Assembly (NCBI GenBank): GCA_030591105.1
Contig: JAUVBS010000110.1
Coordinates: forward strand, 1 to 6,936
Origin: a bacterium
GTDB lineage: Bacteria; Krumholzibacteriota; Krumholzibacteriia; LZORAL124-64-63
Direction: 5' to 3'
DNA length: 6,936 bases
Shown: one piece after another, positions 1 to 6,935 of the stretch
Layout: each line of letters begins with the position of its first letter
Position numbering within the stretch: position 1 is the first letter of the stretch
The notes under the pieces: generated by a model
What the model saw: the letters and a program-made list of their open reading frames with translations, nothing else
Database searches by the model: none
Told to the model about the DNA's origin: nothing
Position numbers and translations under genes: made by a program

Positions 1-191
1 GACAATAATACGTCGATCAGCGGCAACAGATTGACCAGGTGGGCACGCGAGGCGAGCTCGGGAACTACGCCGCCGAAATGGTCGTGCAGATCGATCTGGC
101 TCGAGACGAGATTCTCGGCGACGCCGCGATCGCTGTCGAACAGAGCAACACTGGTGTCGTCACACGAGGTCTCGATGCCGAGAATCTTCAC
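1..191 (-). CDS. tsaD: tRNA N6-adenosine threonylcarbamoyltransferase TsaD, N-terminal fragment cut by the window edge
   Basis: TsaD transfers the threonylcarbamoyl group from threonylcarbamoyl-AMP to A37 of ANN-decoding tRNAs, giving t6A, in the cytoplasm with TsaB and TsaE. Only 63 codons are visible. They begin [16 protein letters not shown], the family's N-terminal ASKHA-fold strand (E. coli has [11 protein letters not shown]), followed by [17 protein letters not shown] at residues 36-52, which matches the conserved [10 protein letters not shown] block. The metal-binding histidines lie beyond the window. The start is GTG at 189-191, preceded by GGAG (197-200) with a 5-nt spacer. This GTG shares four bases with the TGA of the upstream nnr gene (188-191), so translational coupling is likely. 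The fragment is a window-edge truncation, not a pseudogene. The paralogue TsaB is unlikely because the PELASR block is TsaD-type. Confidence 0.95.
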   Translation of the reverse strand, partial: MKILGIETSCDDTSVALFDSDRGVAENLVSSQIDLHDHFGGVVPELASRAHLVNLLPLIDVLL

Positions 192-1768
192 GATTGCTCC
201 AGGTCGGGGTCGGCGACGTCTTCGAGGTGGCCGAGGGCGAGGCCTGCGGCATCGGCCAGCTCGCGAGCCAAAACGCTACGGCGACCGATCCGCCGCGAGG
301 CGATGCGTCCGCCCAACCCGTGCAGGTACGCCCCGAGCAAGGCCGCTTCGACCGCCACCATCCCCTGGGCCAGAAGACCGCCGATCAGACCGGTGAGCAC
401 GTCGCCCGAACCACCGCTGGCCAGGGCATCATCGCCGACGGGGTTGAAGGTGAGTCGGCCCTGCGGATCAGCGATCAGCGACGGCGACCCCTTGAGCAAC
501 AGGGTCACACCCCACCGCCGGGCCAGCTCCGGCACCAGCGTCAACCGGTCGGTCACGACTTCGGTGGCAGGACGGCCGATCAGACGGCCCAATTCGCCGG
601 CGTGCGGGGTGAGCACCACCTGGTCCGATCCGAAGGCAGGCTCGGTCCGGCTGCGCGCGAAGGCCGACAACCCATCGGCGTCGAGCACCAGCGGCAGCTT
701 CATCTGCCCGACCAGGTCGATCACGAAGCGGTCGGTGTCGGGGTCGGCGCCGAAGCCCGGTCCGAGAGCCAGCGCTTGCTTGCGCTCGGTCAATGCCGCG
801 AGTGCGGCTGCATCGAGCGGCGCGATGGTCTCGGCCGCGGTCATCGGCAACGGTGCGACGATGGCTTCGACGAGATTGGTCCGGACCGGCGTCTCGAGAC
901 AAGTCGGGATACCCATGGTCACCAGACCGACCCCCGACCGCAACGCGCCCAGGCCGGTCAGGACCGCCGCACCACCGTAAGTACGTGAACCGGCCAATAC
1001 GAGCAGGCTGCCGCAGTCGTACTTGTGGGCGCTCGTGCTGCGCGGCGGTAGTAAAGCCGCGTAATCTCGGCGCTGCAAATAGTGCCAGTCCGGTGCGTGG
1101 CGCCGGCAGACCGCCGCGGAGAAGCCGATGTCGACAACCTCCAGCTCACCCACGAGGTCACGCCCCGGCGGCAGTAACAGCCCGAGCTTGGGCAGACCGA
1201 CCGTGATCGTCAGCGCAGCGTCGACGGCAATCGGATCGACAGCACCGGTATCAGCACTGACCCCCGAGGGAACGTCGACCGCGTAGATCGGAACGCTCGC
1301 TGCATTGAGCGCTGCGATCAGAGCGACGTACGGACCGCGTAACGGAGGCGCGATTCCGGTCCCGAACACCGCGTCGACCACGAGATCGGCCACCTCTGAC
1401 AGCTCTGCGGCCCGCTCCGCCCACTCGTTGCGTGGTGGCTCGACCAGTGTCACGCCTGCCGGCAGTCGGTCGTAGTTCAGACGCGCGTCGGGCGAGAGCG
1501 TATCGCCCGCAGCGAGCAGCAAGACGGTCACCTGCCAGCCACGCTGCGCAAGCAGTCGTGCGATCACCAGGCCATCACCACCGTTATTGCCTTTACCGCA
1601 AACGACCAGAACCTTTTCGGTGTGCCGGCCGGGTCGCTCCCCGTGGCGACGCAGCAGCACGGCGGTGATCGCCTCGCCGGCCCGTTCCATGAGGACTTCA
1701 CCCGCCACTTCGCTGGCGATGGTTTCGCGGTCGATCTCTGCCATTTGCCGAGCGGTACAGACCAACAT
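188..1768 (-). CDS. nnr: Bifunctional NAD(P)H-hydrate epimerase / ADP-dependent NAD(P)H-hydrate dehydratase
   Basis: This metabolite-repair enzyme epimerises R- and S-NAD(P)HX, the hydrated forms of NADH and NADPH, and dehydrates the S-form back to NAD(P)H at the expense of ADP (bacterial type). At 526 residues it has the length of the fused two-domain family. The N-terminal YjeF_N epimerase domain (about 1-220) shows GKGNNGGDG at 58-66, VDAVFGTGI at 131-139 and [11 protein letters not shown] at 165-175. The C-terminal carbohydrate-kinase-like dehydratase domain (about 235-515) shows ALGPGFG at 334-340, [10 protein letters not shown] at 361-370, [10 protein letters not shown] at 387-396, LKGS at 425-428 and [11 protein letters not shown] at 450-460, with the probable catalytic Asp456. 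The ATG start is supported by GAGGGG (1775-1780) 6 nt upstream and by the typical opening with ARQMAEIDR. The gene lies 42 nt after the HAD gene and overlaps tsaD by 4 nt. No key residue appears lost. Expected location is the cytoplasm. Confidence 0.96.
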   Translation of the reverse strand: MLVCTARQMAEIDRETIASEVAGEVLMERAGEAITAVLLRRHGERPGRHTEKVLVVCGKGNNGGDGLVIARLLAQRGWQVTVLLLAAGDTLSPDARLNYDRLPAGVTLVEPPRNEWAERAAELSEVADLVVDAVFGTGIAPPLRGPYVALIAALNAASVPIYAVDVPSGVSADTGAVDPIAVDAALTITVGLPKLGLLLPPGRDLVGELEVVDIGFSAAVCRRHAPDWHYLQRRDYAALLPPRSTSAHKYDCGSLLVLAGSRTYGGAAVLTGLGALRSGVGLVTMGIPTCLETPVRTNLVEAIVAPLPMTAAETIAPLDAAALAALTERKQALALGPGFGADPDTDRFVIDLVGQMKLPLVLDADGLSAFARSRTEPAFGSDQVVLTPHAGELGRLIGRPATEVVTDRLTLVPELARRWGVTLLLKGSPSLIADPQGRLTFNPVGDDALASGGSGDVLTGLIGGLLAQGMVAVEAALLGAYLHGLGGRIASRRIGRRSVLARELADAAGLALGHLEDVADPDLEQS

Positions 1769-1788
1769 GAGCTTCCCCTCGCTGACGA

Positions 1789-1803
1789 CCGGCCACCGGC
1801 CGG
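1789..1803 (-). other. Short GC-only hairpin between the HAD gene and nnr
   Basis: The 42-nt spacer between the HAD stop and the nnr start contains CCGGCC-ACC-GGCCGG on the plus strand: a perfect 6-bp all-GC stem with a 3-nt loop. No T-tract follows it in the direction of transcription, so it is not a convincing intrinsic terminator. It sits 8 nt upstream of the nnr Shine-Dalgarno sequence and could act as an RNA-processing or stability element. In GC-rich DNA it could also be chance. Confidence 0.35.
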
Positions 1804-1810
1804 CTCACGA

Positions 1811-2548
1811 TTACGATCCGGCGCTCGTCGGCGCGTCCCCGTTCAGACTATCGATCACCGGCAGCAGTTCGAGCAGGTCATCGATCTCGTAGTCGGCATT
1901 GGTCGGACCGAATTCGGTGCGATCACCGAATTCATATCTCTGGTCACCATACCGTGCATAGACCGTGCGCAGACCGACCTGGCGGGCGCCTTCGATGTCA
2001 CGTTCAGGCCAGTCCCCGATCATCACCGCGCGTCCCGGCTCTACGCCGAGGCGTTCGAGCGCCATCAGGAACGGTTCCGGGCGCGGCTTGCGGTGGCCGG
2101 TGTCGTCGAAGGTCAGCACCAGATCGAACGAGTGGTGCAATCCGAGGTAACAAAGCCGAAGCCACGCTTCGAAGCGGGGTGCATCGCTGACGACAGCCAA
2201 CTGGTAGCCGCTCTTCAGTAGCTGATTGATCACCAGCATGGCGTGAGGGTAAAGGGCCAGCGAACCGTCCCGTGCCCGCCGGTACGCGACGACTGCGGCG
2301 GCGAGGATCCGGTCATCGATCCGGCCAAGGCGCTGTTCGAGGAAGATATCGAACACGCTCTGGTACTCGATCCCCCTCTCCTTGTAGATCGCAAAAACCT
2401 GCCTCGTCGCTTCTGTTTGATCGATCTGTAGCCCCGCATCGATCATGGCGGCCACCGCCGCCCGGATCGAATTCTGCTTGGCGGTCATGAAGTCGGTCAG
2501 GGTATTGTCGAGGTCGAAGATGATCGCCTGGATGAGTCTGTCCGCCAC
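1811..2548 (-). CDS. HAD superfamily (subfamily IA) hydrolase, phosphatase-like, substrate unknown
   Basis: This is a 245-residue cytoplasmic hydrolase expected to remove phosphate from a small molecule through an aspartyl-phosphate intermediate. All four HAD motifs are present. Motif I is FDLDNT at 11-16, with nucleophile Asp12 and acid/base Asp14. Motif II is VVSDAP with Ser121. Motif III is Lys154 in HRKPRPEPF. Motif IV is GDWPERD with Asp179 and Asp184. The helical stretch from about 19 to 95 is the C1 cap of subfamily IA. The pattern resembles the TIGR02253-type group and phosphoglycolate-phosphatase-like enzymes, but no substrate can be read from it. The start is GTG (2546-2548), preceded by GGGAGG (2555-2560) with 6-nt spacing. 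It is the first gene of the leftward operon with nnr and tsaD, which suggests a housekeeping or metabolite-repair role by association only. The last 20 or so residues, rich in Asp and Leu, are a divergent tail. Confidence 0.9.
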   Translation of the reverse strand: MADRLIQAIIFDLDNTLTDFMTAKQNSIRAAVAAMIDAGLQIDQTEATRQVFAIYKERGIEYQSVFDIFLEQRLGRIDDRILAAAVVAYRRARDGSLALYPHAMLVINQLLKSGYQLAVVSDAPRFEAWLRLCYLGLHHSFDLVLTFDDTGHRKPRPEPFLMALERLGVEPGRAVMIGDWPERDIEGARQVGLRTVYARYGDQRYEFGDRTEFGPTNADYEIDDLLELLPVIDSLNGDAPTSAGS

Positions 2549-2621
2549 AGTCTGCCTCCCGGATCACGCTGCTTGGCGACCGTTGGACGAGCATCCTATT
2601 TGCCCGCCGCCGATCCTGGGC

Positions 2622-2650
2622 ATATTAATGGGTGCGTTCACAACTGCCAA
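2622..2650 (-). promoter_or_regulatory. Predicted sigma70-type promoter for the HAD-nnr-tsaD operon
   Basis: Read on the minus strand, TTGGCA (2645-2650; 5 of 6 matches to TTGACA) is followed after exactly 17 nt by TAATAT (2622-2627; 4 of 6 matches to TATAAT). The -10 lies in the only notably AT-rich patch of the intergenic region. Transcription would start near 2614-2615 and leave a leader of about 65 nt before the GTG of the HAD gene. A weak 5-bp inverted repeat, TGCCC (2601-2605) and GGGCA (2618-2622), overlaps the start region. This is a sequence match only. The organism's sigma-factor preference is unknown. Confidence 0.45.
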
Positions 2651-2711
2651 CAAATAGACGTGACGGGGGCCGGACCGACGAGGGTGCCGAACGACCGAGC
2701 ACCGGTCGACT

Positions 2712-2717
2712 GGAGGA
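2712..2717 (+). promoter_or_regulatory. Ribosome binding site fixing the start of the CPBP protease gene
   Basis: GGAGGA lies 8 nt upstream of the ATG at 2726. The reading frame is open back to an ATG at 2573, but those 51 extra codons would cross the divergent intergenic region and its promoter and would give a non-hydrophobic, compositionally odd extension. The Shine-Dalgarno sequence therefore selects 2726. No equally good plus-strand promoter was found. A loose TTGGCG (2573-2578) / TATTTG (2597-2602) pair with an 18-nt spacer is the best candidate. Confidence 0.75.
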
Positions 2718-2725
2718 AACAGAGC

Positions 2726-3583
2726 ATGGATTTCCACGACACCCCACCGACGGCGCCCGAGCCGACGCCGCCACCGACCGGTGTCTGGAACTGCTGGAGC
2801 GATCGCCGCCTGTTGACGCTGGCGATTCTGATGCTGGCGGGCAATTTCGTGCTGCAAATAGCGGTCTTCGGCCTGACCGACGAGTTGTTCCTGCCGGCTC
2901 TGATCGGCAGCTTGCTGGGGGTCGTCCTGCCGGCAGCGGTCGCGGCCCGCGCGACCGGCAGCCGGCTGATCGACGATTTCCAGATCGGCCAGATTTCGCC
3001 ACGAGTGCTGCTGTGGTCGGCGCTACTGGCGGTGGCGGGCCTCGAACCGACTTCGCTGCTGGCAGGGTTATCGGCGCGCATCCATCCGGTCGATCCCGAG
3101 TGGGTGGCGTTCTTCGAACAACGCCTGCCGCAAACTTCTACCGAGCTGCTGGTCACGGTGGTCGCGGTGGTCATCGCCGCACCGCTGGCCGAGGAGTTGT
3201 TGTTCCGTGGTTTGGTGTACCGTCTGGCGCGACGAACCTGGGGTGTCGGGGCGGCCGTTTCGGTCAGCGCGCTCTCGTTCGCCCTGGTCCACGGAGAGCC
3301 GTGGTACCTGTTCGGGCTGATCGGACTCGGCCTGCTACTGGCGTTCCTGTACGAGATGACCCGTTCGGTCACCGCCTGCTGGGTCGCGCACGCGGTACAC
3401 AACGGCGTCGTCCTGTACCTGATGCTCCACACCGAAGAGGTCGCGGCGGAAACCGCAGGACCGGCGGCCATCGACTACCTACGTCTTGCCGGTTCATTGA
3501 TACTGCTCGCGGCGGCCGGTTACCAACTCTACCGGTACGGTCGCGTCGCCGGTGGTGATCCCGAAGACGACGATGCTCACTGA
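2726..3583 (+). CDS. CPBP family intramembrane glutamic endopeptidase (Abi/CAAX protease-like)
   Basis: This is a 285-residue polytopic membrane protein of the CPBP (Rce1/Abi) family. Bacterial members are putative intramembrane proteases linked variously to bacteriocin immunity, protein maturation or unknown tasks. The catalytic motifs are intact: EELLFR at 156-161 (Glu156, Glu157, Arg161), FALVH at 185-189 (His189) and HAVHN at 222-226 (His222, Asn226). Hydrophobic segments suggest about eight membrane helices, near 29-48, 54-74, 94-116, 142-160, 174-190, 194-212, 217-236 and 253-270. The first 20 residues are a proline-rich soluble tail, and the C-terminus ends in an acidic stretch (PEDDDAH). 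The start follows the Shine-Dalgarno sequence at 2712-2717. The gene stands alone, divergent from the HAD operon, and its stop is 2 nt from that of the convergent gene. No bacteriocin or CAAX-box partner is visible nearby, so its substrate is unknown. Confidence 0.9.
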   Translation: MDFHDTPPTAPEPTPPPTGVWNCWSDRRLLTLAILMLAGNFVLQIAVFGLTDELFLPALIGSLLGVVLPAAVAARATGSRLIDDFQIGQISPRVLLWSALLAVAGLEPTSLLAGLSARIHPVDPEWVAFFEQRLPQTSTELLVTVVAVVIAAPLAEELLFRGLVYRLARRTWGVGAAVSVSALSFALVHGEPWYLFGLIGLGLLLAFLYEMTRSVTACWVAHAVHNGVVLYLMLHTEEVAAETAGPAAIDYLRLAGSLILLAAAGYQLYRYGRVAGGDPEDDDAH

Positions 3584-3585
3584 CC

Positions 3586-4914
3586 CTAGGTTTTCTGCGG
3601 TTTTTTGCGCGCCGCCGGGAAGAGGACATTGTTGAGGATCAGCCGGTAACCCGGCGACGTAGGGTAGAGATCGAGGTCGGTGGGCGGATCGCCAACCCGG
3701 TGCTGGTAATCCTCGGGATCGTGGCCACCCAGGAAGGTGAAGGTACCCATCCCGCGCTTGCCGTGGATGTACTTGACCTCATCGGTCCCGTCGACCGCAG
3801 CGAGCAGGATCACCGACCGCTTCAAGTACTGTGCGTGATAGCCGGTGGTCTGGCCGAGAAAACCATCGATCACCGCCACGTGATTCTGGGTGAGCATCGC
3901 CGGCACCGGATCGTACTTGGCGGCAAAATCGAACAGTGTGAAATAGTCTGCTTGCGGTCCCCGCATGCGGGCGTAGTCGCTGGTGTCGATGGTCGAAAAC
4001 TCGTAGAGCAGCGCATTGGTCAGCAGCTGGAACTCGGTGAACGAGAACGTCTGCTCGTAGTCGACTTCCGCCCGGTAATTCGGATCGATCGGTGAGCCAT
4101 CCATCTCCGCTGGTACGATGTCGGTGGCGAGATAGGCCAGGGCGATGTCGATGGTGTCAGTGGCTGAACACATGGCGAACAAGAAACCGCCGCCCTCGAC
4201 ATAAGTACGGATCGTCAGCGCAACGGCATGTTTCAGCTGCCATACAGTCGCGAAACCGAGGGCTTGGGCCAGCTCCTCGTGGAAATGCTTTTCCTCCAGA
4301 TACCACGGCTCGAGACCGTAGCTACGGTAGAACTTACCGTACTGACCGGTGAAGTCCTCGTGGTGTAGGTGCAGCCAGTCGTAATCGGCCAGCTTACCAG
4401 TGAGCACCTCGGTATCGTAGATCACGTCGTAGGGCACCTCGGCGTAGTTCAACGCCAGAGTGACGGCGTCGTCCCAGGGCTGCATATTGGGCGGACTGTA
4501 GACGGCGATCGCGGGCGGTTTCTCGAGCAACACTTCGTCCATGTTCTCCTGCGCGACGATCTGGCGGATCGCCGCGACATCGCCTTCGCCCACGGTCTCG
4601 AACCGCACCCCGAGCAAACGTGCATCCAAACGCGACCTCTCGCTGTCCCGCATCAGAAAGCTGCCGCCGCGATAGTTGAGCAGCCAGGACACCTTCTCGC
4701 CTGCTTGCAGCGTGTGGTAGGCGTGCCCGTAGGCTCGCAGATGGTTGGTCTGGTCCGCATCCATCGGCACCAGCAGATACCCGCGGGCCTCGGCGGCCAG
4801 CGGCAGCACTGCATAGAGTAGAACCAAACTGATCAGAACCGACTGGAACAACCGTCGTCTGGACGGGTCTCTGTGATCGGTCCCGATAGCGGCGGCAACG
4901 TCAGTACCGATCAT
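3586..4914 (-). CDS. Exported or anchored protein of the group often mislabelled 'asparagine synthetase B'; amidotransferase-like fold suspected, function unknown
   Basis: The protein has 442 residues. A hydrophobic segment at about 22-40 follows an unusually long, basic N-terminus (SRRRLF), with a possible signal-peptidase site AEA at 41-43. It is therefore either secreted or anchored by one N-terminal helix. The mature part opens with YLLVPMDADQTNHLRAYG (46-63) and WLLNYRGGSF (77-86). Then come YDWLHLHHEDFTGQYGKFY (178-196), GGGFLFAMCSATDTI (241-255) with Cys249 in a possible nucleophile-elbow setting, and TFLGGHDPEDY (393-403) near the C-terminus. I recall these blocks from proteins named asparagine synthetase B in Bacteroidota-like genomes. 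However, it lacks Cys2, the SGGxDS pyrophosphate loop and the roughly 550-residue length of real AsnB. The ATG overlaps the upstream TPR gene's TGA by 4 nt (ATGA) and has AGGAG (4921-4925) 6 nt upstream, so coupled translation is likely. A catalytic role for Cys249 with His398 and Glu401 is a guess. Confidence 0.8.
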   Translation of the reverse strand: MIGTDVAAAIGTDHRDPSRRRLFQSVLISLVLLYAVLPLAAEARGYLLVPMDADQTNHLRAYGHAYHTLQAGEKVSWLLNYRGGSFLMRDSERSRLDARLLGVRFETVGEGDVAAIRQIVAQENMDEVLLEKPPAIAVYSPPNMQPWDDAVTLALNYAEVPYDVIYDTEVLTGKLADYDWLHLHHEDFTGQYGKFYRSYGLEPWYLEEKHFHEELAQALGFATVWQLKHAVALTIRTYVEGGGFLFAMCSATDTIDIALAYLATDIVPAEMDGSPIDPNYRAEVDYEQTFSFTEFQLLTNALLYEFSTIDTSDYARMRGPQADYFTLFDFAAKYDPVPAMLTQNHVAVIDGFLGQTTGYHAQYLKRSVILLAAVDGTDEVKYIHGKRGMGTFTFLGGHDPEDYQHRVGDPPTDLDLYPTSPGYRLILNNVLFPAARKKPQKT

Positions 4915-6935
4915 GGCAGACTCCTGATTTCGTCGCGGATGTCGTCGCTGAACAGATAGTTGGGGTACTGGATCAACAGGCGCTCGTACGTATCGCGCGC
5001 TGTATCGAGGTCGCCGGCCTCGGTCGAGATATGCCCGCTCAGTGCGAGGGCCTGAGCTGGATAGCGCCCGTCCGGATGGTCACCGACGATACGTGTGAGC
5101 TGAGCCAGGGCGTCGCCGGTGCGGCCAGCAGCCAGGTACAGCAGCGCCAGTTCGTATCGACCCCTTTCGAGCAGGTACTGGGGGGCGGAGAGATCGAGCA
5201 GATGCGGTGCCTCGGTGACGAAACGCTCGAGCGCGACAAGCTGAGAATCGGGTTGGGCAGTCAGGTCGAAGTATACCGCGCGCGCGTAGAGCGCGAGGAT
5301 CGGCGGACCGCCGGTGGGGTTCTCCATCTCCTCGGCGACCGCGAGACCCAGCTCGAGCGCGTCGTTGGCATAGGGCGCGGCCGGTGCGTCGATGGCCACC
5401 GCCGCGAAACGTTCGCGGGCGGTGATGAAATGCCCCTCGGCGAGGTCGAGCCGCGCCAGGTGGAAATGCGCGTGACCGGCCGCCTGGCGAAAGTCACGGT
5501 CTGTACCGAGGCGGGTCAGGACCAGTCGACCGCGGGCTGTGTCTCCATCGGCCAGATAGCACTCGCCGAGGGTCAACCGCGCCAGCGCGACCCCCTCGGT
5601 CGGTAGATCCAGATCGGTCAGCAACCGTTCGAGCCGTACCGCGGCCCGCCGCGGCTCGCCCAGCTCATCGCGGGTGTAGTGGGCCAAGCGGATCTGGGCG
5701 GAGTAGAGCTGGGGTGCTTGCGGGTGCCGCTGCCGCACCAAGGAGAGCAGGCGTTCGTACTCGGCGACCGCCCGGCGCGGATCCGGTCCGAGCGAACCAC
5801 TGCCCAGAGCTTGTTCACAGACGAAGGCGAGGCTCTCCAGTGCGCGCGGCCGCAGCGCGGGATCGAGCGCCGAACCGACAGCTAGTTCTTCGAGGGTAAG
5901 CAGCAGATAAGTGATGGTCGCGCCGCGCCGTTCGGCTTCGGGATCGACACTCAGTTCGCGCGAGAGCGTGGCGCAGTTCTGCAGCAGCAATAACGAACCG
6001 TTGGCTGATTTCAGCAGCGGCTCGACCGCCGACACCGCCGCGTCGTCATCGCCGCCTTGCAGGTGGAGGTTGGCCACCAGCAACGCCTCGGCCGGTACGG
6101 CCTGTGGTTCGGCCGCGCGTTCGGCGAGCCTCTCCAGCAACGGTTGCGAAGTTGCCGGGGAAAACGGACCGTCGAGCAGTTCTCTACGCGCCAGCGGCAT
6201 ATTGAACGGCCGGGCGCGTAACTCGGCCGACATCTCGTCGCCCGCCTCGCTCTGGCGGCCGATCGATAACAAAACCACGGCCCGCGCGCGGCTCAAAAAC
6301 CGCGGTTCTTCCAGCACGGAGCGCGCGGAATCGATCAGACCGAGGGCCATGATCGGATGATCGCTCTTGCGCAGCTGGTTGACCGCCACCATCAGACTGC
6401 TGCGCCGGTTGGGGTTCGTAGCGACGAAACGATCGAGGGCCGTACGCGCCTCGTCGTAGCGGTCGAGTGCCAGTAGAGAGTTGGCCAGCTCACGCCACAG
6501 CCGCGGGTTGGCCGCGTTCTTCGCCAGCTCTTCCTCGCAGAGCTCGACCACTTCGGCGTGCTCGCCGCGCAAAGAGGCCAGGCGGATCCGAAAGATCACG
6601 AGATCGCGCTGCAGAGCCCGGTGCATGGCCAGCTCGTTCAGCAGTGCTGCGGCTCGATCGAGGTTGCCGAGAGTCAGTAGCCGATCGAGTTCGAGCAGGC
6701 GCCGGCGCAGGTCGATCATCGCGCGGGTCGCGGAGCGCTGCGATTGGATCCGCAGCCGTTGATCGGGTCTGATCGGTTGTGGGCGCGGCAAGCTGTCCGC
6801 GCGCGCGTCGAGCGGCGGTCGTTCCTGAATCTGCTCTGGCGATTGGGCCTGAGCTACACCGCAGCCGGTGACGCTAAGAGCAGCGGCCAGCAGCAATACC
6901 ATACGGCGCGGCATCTTCTGTGCTGTCGGCACCAT
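4911..6935 (-). CDS. Large TPR-repeat envelope lipoprotein-like protein
   Basis: This 674-residue protein probably acts as an envelope-located scaffold. The N-terminus has MPRRMV followed by a hydrophobic run and VTGC at 22-25, a good lipobox with Cys25 as the lipidated residue. A signal-peptidase I site at AQA (28-30) is an alternative. After a proline- and arginine-rich linker (about 38-70), the rest is almost entirely helical with degenerate TPR repeats. The clearest are about 144-175 (WRELANSLLALDRYDEARTA), 485-518, 590-621 and 625-658 (AGDLDTARDTYERLLIQYP). There is no catalytic motif. It is the first visible gene of the operon and shares ATGA with the downstream 442-residue gene, suggesting the two products work together. 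The ATG at 6935 is one base from the window end, so a start further upstream cannot be excluded. The in-frame ATG at 6914 (residue 8) would also give a compact lipoprotein signal. A cytoplasmic location is unlikely. Confidence 0.85.
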   Translation of the reverse strand: MVPTAQKMPRRMVLLLAAALSVTGCGVAQAQSPEQIQERPPLDARADSLPRPQPIRPDQRLRIQSQRSATRAMIDLRRRLLELDRLLTLGNLDRAAALLNELAMHRALQRDLVIFRIRLASLRGEHAEVVELCEEELAKNAANPRLWRELANSLLALDRYDEARTALDRFVATNPNRRSSLMVAVNQLRKSDHPIMALGLIDSARSVLEEPRFLSRARAVVLLSIGRQSEAGDEMSAELRARPFNMPLARRELLDGPFSPATSQPLLERLAERAAEPQAVPAEALLVANLHLQGGDDDAAVSAVEPLLKSANGSLLLLQNCATLSRELSVDPEAERRGATITYLLLTLEELAVGSALDPALRPRALESLAFVCEQALGSGSLGPDPRRAVAEYERLLSLVRQRHPQAPQLYSAQIRLAHYTRDELGEPRRAAVRLERLLTDLDLPTEGVALARLTLGECYLADGDTARGRLVLTRLGTDRDFRQAAGHAHFHLARLDLAEGHFITARERFAAVAIDAPAAPYANDALELGLAVAEEMENPTGGPPILALYARAVYFDLTAQPDSQLVALERFVTEAPHLLDLSAPQYLLERGRYELALLYLAAGRTGDALAQLTRIVGDHPDGRYPAQALALSGHISTEAGDLDTARDTYERLLIQYPNYLFSDDIRDEIRSLP
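4921..4925 (-). promoter_or_regulatory. Shine-Dalgarno site for the 442-residue protein inside the TPR gene
   Basis: AGGAG on the minus strand lies 6 nt before the ATG at 4914 and within the last codons of the TPR gene. With the ATGA stop/start overlap it fixes the start and allows re-initiation by ribosomes finishing the TPR gene. No promoter is evident inside the end of the TPR gene, so the two genes are probably co-transcribed. Confidence 0.75.

Noticed and set aside
39..980. Long plus-strand open frame of 313 codons opposite nnr and tsaD
   Set aside because: It lies antisense to two genes with unmistakable family motifs, has an Arg/Ser/Pro-rich low-information translation, and is a normal by-product of GC-rich coding DNA.
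2313..2594. Minus-strand ATG at 2594 opening a 93-codon frame in the HAD leader
   Set aside because: It is out of frame with the HAD gene, lacks a Shine-Dalgarno sequence, and its translation is a shadow of the HAD reading frame.
2573..2725. N-terminal extension of the CPBP protease by 51 codons, or a GTG start at 2684
   Set aside because: The extension covers the divergent promoter region. The GTG at 2684 has a GAGG directly abutting it with no spacer. The ATG at 2726 has a properly spaced GGAGGA.
2632..3558. 308-codon plus-strand frame and 277-codon minus-strand frame overlapping the CPBP gene
   Set aside because: The CPBP frame has intact EExxxR, FxxxH and HxxxN motifs and membrane helices. 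The others are Arg/Gly- or Ser/Thr-rich shadows without motifs.
2726..3583. Treating the CPBP protease as an abortive-infection or bacteriocin-immunity gene
   Set aside because: The family is functionally broad, and no toxin, bacteriocin, phage or defence gene is visible beside it.
3590..3610. Intrinsic terminator for the CPBP gene at the T-runs
   Set aside because: No inverted repeat that would form a stable stem could be found immediately upstream of TTTT or TTTTTT.
3586..4914. Naming the 442-residue protein asparagine synthetase (asnB)
   Set aside because: There is no Cys2 amidotransferase domain and no SGGxDS ATP-pyrophosphate loop, it is too short, and it has an export signal. The name appears to be a propagated label.
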